From positions 18,868,148 to 18,932,147 of the forward strand of contig NC_049984.1 in assembly GCF_000003815.2 (NCBI RefSeq): 64,000 nucleotides of DNA, written 5' to 3'. Shown here in pieces: positions 63,101 to 64,000 of the stretch (within the stretch, counting starts at the first letter, position 1; each line of letters begins with the position of its first letter). Source of the stretch: Branchiostoma floridae. Taxonomy: Eukaryota; Chordata; Leptocardii; Amphioxiformes; Branchiostomatidae. A model generated the notes under the pieces. It saw only the letters and a program-made list of their open reading frames with translations, did not search any database and was not told the DNA's origin. The position numbers were made by a program, and so were the translations under genes.

Positions 63101-63665
63101 ACTCCCAATGTTATACAAGGCTTGTGTCACATGTAAGTACCAACAGCACTAGTATTGATGTTGAGAGGCCTTCAGTATGGAATTGTACATGACACAAAAG
63201 CTAATATCCGTACTATCAGAAGCCGTTTAACTGCACACCCTATTTGCCAGCATGTTTCGTGCAATTATCCGGGTGGTGCAACAATGCAAAGTTAGCCAGC
63301 TGGACCACACTGGTTTTGGATGTCGGGATTCAGTGCAATTAACAGAAGTGTGCGGTAATCCATTGTGCTATTGACTGGCTTCTACTTTATTTTGTCCTAT
63401 CATTCTACCACTGTTATGATATGTTATGTTATAAAGTTGGACACCCAATAATGTAATTCTACCTGCACATGAAACGTTGTAGTGGAAAATGAATGTGGAA
63501 ATGTACAATAGTGACATCTTTAGTACATTTTGATTTTCACCATTCTGTGCCATTATAGGATCCAGACTGCAGGTTTGGGTGGTCTGAACCACAACACAGT
63601 TGTGCTGGGCTGGCCACATGGATGGAGACAGGCCACAAATCCCATGGCTTGGAGGGTCTTCATTG
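12293..63665 (+). CDS. K-Cl cotransporter (SLC12A4/5/6/7 family), 20 coding exons in window, 3' end beyond window
   Basis: Exons at 12293-12467, 47393-47478, 48487-48603, 49063-49209, 50607-50661, 51324-51454, 52142-52386, 55720-55919, 56391-56528, 57310-57408, 57874-57931, 58501-58651, 59144-59286, 59897-59995, 60945-61064, 61691-61795, 62091-62179, 62477-62556, 62787-62875 and 63559-63665 join in frame to about 811 residues. KCC hallmarks: [13 protein letters not shown] (TM1), [14 protein letters not shown] (TM2), [13 protein letters not shown] (TM3), a large loop with four cysteines and two N-glycosylation sequons, [20 protein letters not shown] (TM6), and [18 protein letters not shown]. 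Residues that bind K+ in human KCC1 (TM1 Asn-Ile, TM3 Tyr, TM6 Pro and Thr) are kept. The protein exports K+ and Cl- together and sets cell volume and chloride. The C-terminal phospho-threonine sites lie outside the window. It is equally close to all four vertebrate KCCs, so no single symbol is given. Confidence 0.96.
12468..16139 (+). other. KCC intron 1, first part
   Basis: Non-coding apart from the MITE at 14210. Includes a C10 run near 14960 and a 2-copy 40-bp repeat (CAATGGACCTACTAGTA) at 15631-15717. No exon recognised. Confidence 0.55.
14210..14611. mobile_element. MITE, AGGGTTCTAGC termini, copy 2
   Basis: Starts AGGGTTCTAGCTGGTGCATT, ends AAAATCCTGGCTAGAACCCT. AACAG on both sides is a possible target duplication. 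Confidence 0.75.
16140..16751 (+). repeat. Tandem repeat, about 165-bp unit, four copies
   Basis: Units start at 16140, 16303, 16471 and 16634 (TTATCACAGTCAACTGG) and each holds CTGTACATATGTACTTA, TATCATGAGGACATTTTA and GATCAAAATCAAATTGG; the last is partial. Confidence 0.85.
18380..18753. mobile_element. MITE, GGCCACACCAATT family
   Basis: Ends AGGCCACACCAATTTTACTT and AAATTGGTGTGGCCT. Confidence 0.75.
19396..19770 (+). repeat. GGTACC-bearing dispersed repeat, copy 1
   Basis: Shares ATTGGTCCATTTTGTTTCAAAG, TTTGACTGTAAAAATAAC and AAGCCCCAATCGTG with an inverted copy at 20187-20622 and a direct copy at 60154-60555. Confidence 0.65.
20187..20622 (-). repeat. GGTACC-bearing dispersed repeat, copy 2 (inverted)
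   Basis: Inverse of the 19.4-kb copy: CACGTGACTTGGGGCTTA, ATGGACCATTGTTTTAAG, GGTTCAGGTCTGGACCCGAA. Confidence 0.65.
21063..21147 (+). repeat. CT microsatellite
   Basis: (CT)n to about 21118, then TTTCTC variants. Confidence 0.95.
21383..21603. mobile_element. MITE, GATATGATTTTGGAAACGGTC family
   Basis: Ends AAAAAGGAGTAACTCATGCA and TACTTGAGTAGCTGCTTTTT with GATTTTGGAAACGGTCA / TGACCGTTTCCAAAATCAT inside. Related pieces at 9239-9345, 58003-58365 and 59573-59790. Confidence 0.75.
22218..23861 (+). repeat. Tandem repeat, about 310-bp unit, five and a half copies
   Basis: Units begin near 22227, 22539, 22860, 23167, 23513 and 23801 (CAACTATGACTGTATGCTTTT). Each has GAAGAAATATGTGCAT, GGGGCACAGTTTGCTGAA and TTCTTTTGATAGTG. 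Short ORFs here are by-products of the repeat. A 17-19-bp AGTACCAAGGACAGG unit is itself triplicated at 23435-23487. Confidence 0.88.
23862..24747. mobile_element. Insertion splitting the sixth 310-bp unit
   Basis: The sixth unit stops at TTCTAACAT (23861) and resumes at ACATATCACATGAACTC (24748), with ACAT on both sides. The 886-bp insert begins GCATTGGCATAATACCGG and ends CCGGGTATTATGATAATAGA, roughly inverted. No protein recognised. Confidence 0.7.
24748..24972 (+). repeat. Detached second half of the sixth 310-bp unit
   Basis: CATATCACATGAACTCAACT through GGGGCACAGTTTGCTGAA to TTCTTTTGATAGTG, in register with the array before the insert. Confidence 0.8.
25701..26072. mobile_element. MITE, GGCCACACCAATT family
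   Basis: Ends TTAGACCACACGAAATT and AATTGGTGTGGCCT, with TTGTTGCTCCT / AGAAGCAACAA just inside. Confidence 0.7.
26961..27172. mobile_element. TACTGTAAATGCA MITE, copy 4
   Basis: Full-length foldback, ends TACTGTAAATACATTTAA and TTCTGCATTTACAGTA; many CGCG motifs, so little CpG decay. Confidence 0.85.
27702..30159. mobile_element. Composite TIR element with identical 662-bp ends
   Basis: 27702-28363 and 29498-30159 are direct copies with no difference that I could see. Each starts GGTATCGGACCGGAGTT and ends AACTCCGACCCGGAACC, imperfect inverted termini of about 17-20 bp. The 1134-bp middle (28364-29497) is bounded by TTAA on both sides. The whole unit is flanked by TTAT (27698-27701 and 30160-30163), and a related repeat at 46.1 kb shows the uninterrupted site. 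No transposase or reverse transcriptase is seen; the short ORFs inside (60-94 codons) match nothing I know. It does not have TG...CA ends or a tRNA primer site, so it is not an ordinary LTR element. Confidence 0.8.
30334..30507 (+). repeat. Triple tandem copy of a LINE 3' tail, with 6-bp target duplication
   Basis: Three units (30337-30394, 30395-30450, 30451-30507; 58, 56 and 57 bp) each read GAAGCTGGTGTGTTAYRCC ... GGTTAYACCG ... TATATAGATACAGATACAG, the 3' end of the LINE at 52.7 kb. ACTGAA occurs just before (30328-30333) and just after (30508-30513). The related repeat at 46.3 kb has the empty site, CAGGACTGAAACAGG. Confidence 0.88.
31289..31500. mobile_element. TACTGTAAATGCA MITE, copy 5
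   Basis: Full-length, ends TACTGTAAATGCATTTAA and TTTCTGCATTTACAGTA. Confidence 0.85.
32543..32600. mobile_element. TACTGTAAATGCA MITE, copy 6 (half)
   Basis: Only the right end remains: CCCGCAAACTTAAAATGC then ATTTACAGTA. Confidence 0.65.
33201..33300. other. Assembly gap, exactly 100 N
   Basis: A round 100 N usually marks a gap of unknown size; in KCC intron 1. Confidence 0.95.
34700..34841 (+). promoter_or_regulatory. Candidate promoter/5' UTR of KCC exon 1B
   Basis: A CAAATAAAACC A/T-rich box lies about 100 bp before the exon 1B ATG, and the interval shows none of the repeat families seen elsewhere in the intron. This is only a positional inference from the exon call. Confidence 0.25.
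34842..34914 (+). CDS. Candidate KCC alternative first coding exon 1B
   Basis: ATG at 34842, preceded by an in-frame TAA at 34827, opens 24 codons plus 1 nt ending at a perfect GTGAGT donor in phase 1, the phase needed for exon 2. The peptide [20 protein letters not shown] has the F-x-V...V-D pattern of short KCC N termini (KCC1/KCC4: FTVVPV then D or E) but no RFxV (it reads RDFQV). It could instead be a chance ORF beside a cryptic donor. No transcript evidence is available. Confidence 0.55.
36306..36649 (+). repeat. CTGCAG-palindrome repeat, copy 1
   Basis: A unique-looking 165-bp left part (AGAAGCTCCATCTTAAG onward) is followed by about 180 bp built from TTCCTGCAGGAA palindromes with short spacers; eleven CTGCAG hexamers. 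Reads as Leu-Gln-Glu-Phe repeats in several frames, but these are by-products. Confidence 0.85.
38547..38862 (+). pseudogene. Decayed LINE fragment with CCHC-like C-terminal domain
   Basis: [20 protein letters not shown] then [17 protein letters not shown] shows the C-x2-C...H-x4-C motif found after the reverse transcriptase in some non-LTR elements. The frame shifts near 38755 and then continues [20 protein letters not shown] to a stop. Confidence 0.65.
39928..39998 (+). repeat. tRNA-like sequence, possible SINE head
   Basis: TAGCTTGAGTGG (A-box-like), then CCCAGGTTAAAATCCTGGG (B box in a perfect T-arm-like hairpin). The anticodon arm does not pair well. Confidence 0.35.
40075..41276 (+). 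repeat. Nested tandem repeat block
   Basis: About 30-bp units (AATTTACCGTTAAGCGTTACCG) occur at 40075-40250 and again at 41190-41276. Between them are four units of roughly 175 bp starting near 40293, 40470, 40637 and 40820, each with AAATGCAGGAAATGG, TTTCAGAGGGTCCAGA and AAATTTCCCCGG. One stray unit lies near 4910. Confidence 0.7.
41584..41776. other. Assembly gap, 193 N
   Basis: Followed at once by a long G run (41778 onward) that may have caused the break. Both sides contain CTCCTTCACCGGCC (before the gap and at about 41894), so the gap may lie in a tandem duplication. Confidence 0.9.
42140..42210 (-). repeat. tRNA-like sequence, possible SINE head
   Basis: On the minus strand, TGGCGACAGCGG (A-box-like) is followed by CTGGATTTGTGATCCGG, which folds as a 5-bp stem with a 7-nt loop, and GGTTTGAATCC (B-box-like). 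The T stem has mismatches and no acceptor stem is clear, so this is not a working tRNA gene. Confidence 0.4.
43790..44136 (-). repeat. CTGCAG-palindrome repeat, copy 2 (inverted)
   Basis: Near-identical to copy 1 in the opposite orientation, with twelve CTGCAG hexamers; both ends (AATGGCCTT and AGAAGCTCCATC) coincide with those of copy 1, so a 345-bp unit moved or was duplicated. Confidence 0.85.
44512..44797 (+). repeat. Dispersed repeat, copy 2
   Basis: Inverse of 8366-8640: GGCCTTACACTGGGGAGC, ATTCTGATTGACC, CCCTCAGGATACC, TGCACCATGGAAGG. Confidence 0.65.
45303..45636. mobile_element. MITE, TTGGACAAGT family, full copy
   Basis: Ends AGGGTTGGACAAGTTTT and GTGGACTTGTCCAACCCT; several internal ACTTGCCC motifs. 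Ends 168 bp before the exon 1C ATG. Confidence 0.8.
45637..45803 (+). promoter_or_regulatory. Candidate promoter/5' UTR of KCC exon 1C with X-box-like sites
   Basis: Immediately follows a MITE (45303-45636). GTTCCCATGGTAAC at 45716-45729 is one base from an RFX X-box (GTNRCC, spacer, RGYAAC), and GTCACCGTGGTAAC at 45813-45826, inside the exon, fits it fully. The second may just reflect Val-Thr codons. Confidence 0.3.
45804..45963 (+). CDS. KCC alternative first coding exon 1C (KCC1/KCC3b-like)
   Basis: ATG at 45804 has a good Kozak context (CACCATGG). The 53 codons plus 1 nt end at donor GTAGCC in phase 1. The start [17 protein letters not shown] lines up with the KCC1 start (TVVPVDG) and with KCC3b (FTVTKVED), then runs into acidic and Ser/Thr/Pro-rich sequence ending ELLLQPK. 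It has no RFxV. An upstream in-frame ATG at 45753 would add 17 mostly hydrophobic residues, but it has a poor context; the frame is closed by TAA at 45726. It is 1.4 kb before exon 2. Confidence 0.8.
45985..46351. mobile_element. Uninterrupted copy of the 27.5-kb host MITE (left end unclear)
   Basis: Shares CTAATGAAGGATARATG, CAAAGTTTGACATTGAA, CTACCTACC and TTTTTTTCCTAGGCC with 27507-30543. It starts close to the exon 1C donor. Confidence 0.65.
47393..47478 (+). CDS. KCC common exon 2
   Basis: Acceptor CCAACAG, donor GTATGT, entry phase 1, exit phase 0. Encodes [17 protein letters not shown] then NLALYE, matching the GDGNPKESSPF...NMALFEE block of vertebrate KCCs in the cytosolic N terminus. 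All three candidate first exons fit its frame. Confidence 0.92.
47697..47942. mobile_element. Foldback MITE, TGTGGCCCAGGGC family
   Basis: Ends TTGTGTGGCCCAGGGCT and AAGCCTTGGGCCACAC with GAGATGGGCGCTGCCC / GGCGCTCATCTCC inside; KCC intron 2. Confidence 0.65.
48032..48453. mobile_element. MITE, CAGGGCTCGAAAT family, with ATGTA target duplication
   Basis: Ends CAGGGCTCGAAAT and ATTTCGAGCCCTG, flanked by ATGTA at 48027-48031 and 48454-48458. Inside are several GTGCACCCA motifs and a long hairpin at 48125-48191. In KCC intron 2. Confidence 0.85.
48125..48191 (+). other. Near-perfect 33-bp-arm hairpin
   Basis: 48136-48157 and 48159-48180 are perfect reverse complements around one C; outside, a T/C mismatch and then ten more pairs (ACCCAAAAAT region) extend the stem. 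The RNA of either strand would fold tightly. Confidence 0.85.
48487..48603 (+). CDS. KCC exon 3
   Basis: 39 codons, acceptor GTTTAG, donor [25 protein letters not shown] then [13 protein letters not shown] matches the vertebrate P-K-VSSLL...YTNLTQGAKEHEEAE segment just before TM1. Confidence 0.9.
48653..48832. mobile_element. MITE fragment, GGCCACACCAATT family
   Basis: AGGCCACGCCAATTTTATTT at the left; the rest matches the reverse complement of 25880-26072. Right end lost. Lies just after KCC exon 3. Confidence 0.6.
49063..49209 (+). CDS. KCC exon 4 (TM1 and start of TM2)
   Basis: 49 codons, acceptor TTACAG, donor [26 protein letters not shown] is the KCC TM1 with the broken-helix NILGVL that holds the K+ and Cl- ligands in human KCC1. 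[14 protein letters not shown] starts TM2. Confidence 0.97.
49481..50193. mobile_element. MITE, TAGAGTCGATTCCA family, about 710 bp
   Basis: Ends TAGAGTCGATTCCATATTAC and TTGGAATTGACTCTA with CCGAGAGG / CATCTCGG just inside. The interior is rich in TGTTGGAACA and GTTCGAAC motifs. In KCC intron 4. Confidence 0.7.
50607..50661 (+). CDS. KCC exon 5 (TM2)
   Basis: 55 nt, acceptor CCACAG, donor GTAAGG, exit phase 1. [18 protein letters not shown] is almost identical to vertebrate KCCs. Confidence 0.96.
50878..51262. mobile_element. Foldback element with about 110-bp arms
   Basis: Ends AAAACCTTTAATATTTTCAA and TTGAAAATATTAAGGTTTTT; the pairing continues through GTAGGTAT and ATACTGAATAT to GATTAGATGTCTC. 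The centre has six or so CCAGAATTCTGG-type motifs. In KCC intron 5. Confidence 0.75.
51324..51454 (+). CDS. KCC exon 6 (TM3 region)
   Basis: Acceptor TGACAG, donor [26 protein letters not shown] then [19 protein letters not shown]; the Tyr of AMYILG corresponds to the TM3 potassium ligand of KCC1. Confidence 0.97.
51515..51625. mobile_element. MITE fragment, CAGGGCTTGAAAT type
   Basis: CAGGGCTTGAAATAAC followed by several TACCTGCACC motifs; no matching right end was found. Sits 60 bp after KCC exon 6. Confidence 0.45.
52142..52386 (+). CDS. KCC exon 7 (TM4-TM5)
   Basis: Largest exon, 245 nt, acceptor TTCCCCAG, donor GTGAGT, exit phase 2. [20 protein letters not shown] and [20 protein letters not shown] match KCC TM4/TM5. 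The sequence ends in a Pro-rich PPTQP at the start of the large loop. Confidence 0.96.
52638..55216 (-). mobile_element. CR1-like non-LTR retrotransposon, 5'-truncated
   Basis: The element lies antisense inside KCC intron 7. The ORF (55216-52739) ends in a 3' UTR that closes with repeated ATACAG on its own strand, as CR1-type LINEs end in short tandem repeats rather than poly-A. The 3' UTR motif GAAGCTGGTGTGTTACGCC followed by GGTTATACCGGC recurs as the tandem array at 30.3 kb. No target-site duplication could be fixed. Confidence 0.85.
52739..55216 (-). CDS. LINE ORF2: endonuclease remnant plus reverse transcriptase, 825 aa
   Basis: One uninterrupted frame. Residues 24-31 (VIILGDFN) and 99-102 (SDHD) are the C-terminal catalytic motifs of an APE-type endonuclease whose first part is missing. 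Residues about 370-620 are the reverse transcriptase: NYRPVSLTS (391-399), [12 protein letters not shown] with motif A Asp (462-473), [13 protein letters not shown] (518-530), and FADD (549-552), the catalytic motif C. Residues 783-792 ([10 protein letters not shown]) form the C-terminal FFPRT-type motif. With no frameshift or stop in 825 codons the insertion looks fairly young. The product would copy LINE RNA into the genome; the endonuclease truncation should prevent autonomous movement. Confidence 0.93.
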   Translation of the reverse strand: MLKTRLVLCCLINKVGTKINSDNVIILGDFNIPGINWDASTTDNAQNHTGQAQKLLHLVDNHGLFQTVQEPTRNGNLLDLVLVNNPNIIEKSTVVSGISDHDMVLVDVNLAPKQNKKPKRKVYIRTKSDEPAIKNDLEDYATNFNMRTKDMSVTQKWDDFKSKMKHTMNKHIPSKMTSSRYNLPWFNRNLRRNCRKKQRLYNKAKRTGQEEDWNKYEKVKKGVQKSIRSAHSKYVANILGEAITDKPKTFWSYIKGLRRDLVGVATLKVGSTIISDSEKKAEALSSQFKSVFTEEDTTDMPSLGNPCTPPMEQIEVSTYGVEKMLQGLNPSKASGPDQIPPWFLKMTASEIAPVLTNIFQQSLDTGEIPKDWRDANICAIFKKGDRAIPSNYRPVSLTSISCKLLEHIIHSHIMKHLEGHNILTDYQHGFRAKRSTETQLILTVHDIAGALNNKRQVDLAILDFTKAFDKVPHSRLISKLEFYGIQGTTLNWLKAFLTNREQTVVVEGKASAPVKVASGVPQGTVLGPLLFLLYINDLPDQLGSSVRLFADDCLLYIEVSTQNDSQVLQKDLNTLEEWQRKWLMQFNPDKCYIMHITNKRTPKVSLYQFWGQTLETTKTHPYLGVTLTTGLKWGVHVNKITTKAKQTLGVIKRNLWACPTRVKSLAYTSLVSPTLEYAATVWDPYTKKDKDKLERVQNQAARFCTNNYNRDSSVTKMKTDLQWMSLEDRRKMSRLSMMYKMTNKLVDVPTDKYLIPAQKRTRNSHAFKYQSYQPRIDVFKNSYFPRTIVEWNLLSPSTVGASSLGSFKERLQIDVQKVGVMSRSV
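55720..55919 (+). CDS. KCC exon 8 (large extracellular loop)
   Basis: Acceptor TTCCTAG, donor GTGAGT, exit phase 1. Contains four cysteines (ICVIGE, NDCSY, AYCGE, ATCDPYY), as in the glycosylated KCC loop between TM5 and TM6, sequons NNT and NAT, and IAGIPGLG for the vertebrate IPGIPG/IQGIPG. A GTTAGT a few bases earlier could be used but would drop two residues. Confidence 0.93.
56093..56293. mobile_element. MITE, GGCCACACCAATT family
   Basis: Ends AGGCCACACCAATTTAATTT and TTTGTGTGGCCT; in KCC intron 8, closest to the 2937 copy. Confidence 0.75.
56391..56528 (+). CDS. KCC exon 9 (loop end and TM6 start)
   Basis: Acceptor CTTGTAG, donor GTCAGG, entry and exit phase 1. [11 protein letters not shown] aligns with vertebrate [27 protein letters not shown] then PSVTG carries the TM6 Pro and Thr of the K+ site. 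Confidence 0.94.
56586..56779. mobile_element. TACTGTAAATGCA MITE, copy 7
   Basis: Ends TACTGTAAATGCATTTAAG and TTTCTGCATTTACTGTA; in KCC intron 9. Confidence 0.82.
56909..57126. mobile_element. TACTGTAAATGCA MITE, copy 8
   Basis: Ends TACAGTAAATGCATTTAAG and TTTTTGCATTTACAGT; only 129 bp after copy 7. Confidence 0.82.
57310..57408 (+). CDS. KCC exon 10 (TM6 end, TM7 start)
   Basis: Acceptor [26 protein letters not shown] then [12 protein letters not shown]. The end at 57408 uses a weak donor, GTATCC; it is chosen because it gives the right phase and joins TTSTI to [10 protein letters not shown] exactly where vertebrates read TTSFVYLSNVVLFG. Without splicing the frame runs to a stop at 57540. 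Confidence 0.88.
57874..57931 (+). CDS. KCC exon 11 (TM7)
   Basis: A 58-nt micro-exon, acceptor CCTACAG, donor [24 protein letters not shown] matches vertebrate LSNVVLFGACIEGVVLRDK; entry phase 1, exit phase 2. Confidence 0.9.
58003..58365. mobile_element. MITE, GATATGATTTTGGAAACGGTC family
   Basis: Ends AAAAAGCAGTTCTTAAG and CTTGAGTAACTGCTTTTTGG; in KCC intron 11. Confidence 0.65.
58501..58651 (+). CDS. KCC exon 12 (TM8)
   Basis: Acceptor CCATCAG, donor [26 protein letters not shown] then [15 protein letters not shown], one of the best-conserved KCC segments. Confidence 0.96.
59144..59286 (+). CDS. KCC exon 13 (TM9)
   Basis: Acceptor TTCCCAG, donor GTAAGT, exit phase 2. [20 protein letters not shown] then [16 protein letters not shown]. 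Confidence 0.96.
59573..59790. mobile_element. MITE fragment, GATATGATTTTGGAAACGGTC family
   Basis: Left arm AAAAGCAGTTACTTATAATAAG then GATATGATTTTGGAAATGG, with interior shared with 58003-58365 in inverse; KCC intron 13. Confidence 0.6.
59897..59995 (+). CDS. KCC exon 14 (TM9-TM10)
   Basis: Acceptor CTGTAG, donor [26 protein letters not shown] then [13 protein letters not shown]. Confidence 0.97.
60154..60555 (+). repeat. GGTACC-bearing dispersed repeat, copy 3
   Basis: GGGTGGGTACTGGTACAGAA, CAGGTCCGGACCTGAAC, AATGGTCCATTTTGC and CCGGATTGGTCCAACAAG; in KCC intron 14. Confidence 0.65.
60945..61064 (+). CDS. KCC exon 15 (TM10-TM12)
   Basis: Acceptor TTCTCAG, donor [26 protein letters not shown] then [19 protein letters not shown]; the SWYY tyrosine matches a chloride-site residue of KCC1. 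Confidence 0.96.
61691..61795 (+). CDS. KCC exon 16 (start of C-terminal domain)
   Basis: Acceptor CCCACAG, donor [26 protein letters not shown] then [15 protein letters not shown], the KCC post-TM12 signature. Confidence 0.96.
62091..62179 (+). CDS. KCC exon 17
   Basis: Acceptor GTTCCAG, donor [26 protein letters not shown] then [10 protein letters not shown] matches the vertebrate C-terminal domain. Confidence 0.96.
62477..62556 (+). CDS. KCC exon 18
   Basis: Acceptor TTTACAG, donor [26 protein letters not shown]; vertebrates read GKGLTIVGSV here. Confidence 0.95.
62787..62875 (+). CDS. KCC exon 19
   Basis: Acceptor TTTCCAG, donor GTAAGT, exit phase 2. [20 protein letters not shown] then [10 protein letters not shown]. 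Its last 40 nt, donor and following intron are duplicated about 257 bp downstream. Confidence 0.94.
62836..63188 (+). repeat. 96-bp duplication of KCC exon 19 end plus donor, flanking a 161-bp insert
   Basis: 62836-62931 and 63093-63188 are identical except one C/T (a silent change in the exon part). Each carries the last 40 nt of exon 19, the GTAAGT donor and 55 bp of intron. Between them lies a 161-bp unrelated insert with AAACATGTTTGTTGTGTG and GGTTCGAATAAAGTTCC. The second copy has no clear acceptor in front, so it is probably silent intron sequence. Confidence 0.85.
63559..63665 (+). CDS. KCC exon 20 (last in window)
   Basis: Acceptor ATTATAG, donor GTGAGT, exit phase 1. [20 protein letters not shown] then [15 protein letters not shown]. 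Roughly 280-330 residues of the usual KCC length, including the regulatory C-terminal threonines, remain off the right edge. Confidence 0.95.
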
Positions 63666-64000
63666 GTGAGTACATTAGTCAGGAAATCCTAACTGCACAC
63701 TAGCAAGAATCTCATTTATCTTTTGACAAATCTCTACCTACTGGCAATTTTTTTGCTTGCATGCTTTGATGCATTAATCTGATATTTCTGTGATGCATAT
63801 TGTTGATGACTATTCTAGTTAGCCCATTATTTGTATCAATTTTGCCTTGTTTCAAACCAACCTGTTGCGAGATTAAGATCATCAAAGCAGGGTTATAGCC
63901 AGCCTGAAATCATTTTCTGTCCCATCGATTTTGAATCCTATTGAGTGCCCAAAGGGTGAGACATCGCACCCAAGAAAATTGCTACCCCCGAAAATTTTTA

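Overview
The window reads as draft genomic DNA from an invertebrate chordate, most likely an amphioxus (Branchiostoma). The basis is two bilaterian genes with short exons and long introns, N gaps, and a dense load of short hairpin transposons plus a CR1-like LINE of the kind I associate with amphioxus. No species-specific marker was tested.

Two genes fill almost the whole window, head to head. On the minus strand, the first four coding exons of TBC1D31 (WDR67, a WD40/TBC protein of centriolar satellites and cilia) lie between 3277 and 11516. The gene continues off the left edge. On the plus strand, starting 776 bp away at 12293, a K-Cl cotransporter gene (SLC12A4/5/6/7, KCC) runs to the right edge. 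Twenty coding exons were placed; all junctions keep the reading frame and give about 811 residues, from the N terminus through all 12 membrane segments into the C-terminal domain.

The most interesting result is the 5' end of the KCC gene. Three candidate first coding exons lie far apart: 1A at 12293, 1B at 34842 and 1C at 45804. Each ends in phase 1 at a GT donor, so each can splice in frame to common exon 2 at 47393. Exon 1A begins like human KCC3a and carries an RFxV SPAK/OSR1 docking motif (RFAV). Exon 1C resembles the KCC1/KCC3b N terminus and lacks RFxV. Exon 1B looks new. This suggests that promoter choice switching kinase docking on or off is an old chordate trait.

The introns are mobile-element territory. 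They hold a near-intact CR1-like LINE antisense in intron 7, decayed LINE pieces at 6.8 and 38.6 kb, and about a dozen hairpin (MITE-like) families. One of these families is a TACTGTAAATGCA element with eight copies. A young 2.46-kb composite element (27702-30159) has identical 662-bp ends and a TTAT target duplication. A triple tandem copy of the LINE 3' tail (30334-30507) sits in its own ACTGAA target duplication. An inverted pair of about 345-bp repeats is packed with CTGCAG palindromes (36.3 and 43.8 kb). Several tandem arrays (16.1, 22.2 and 40.1 kb) and a 96-bp duplication of the end of KCC exon 19 complete the picture. No rRNA, CRISPR array or intact tRNA gene was seen.
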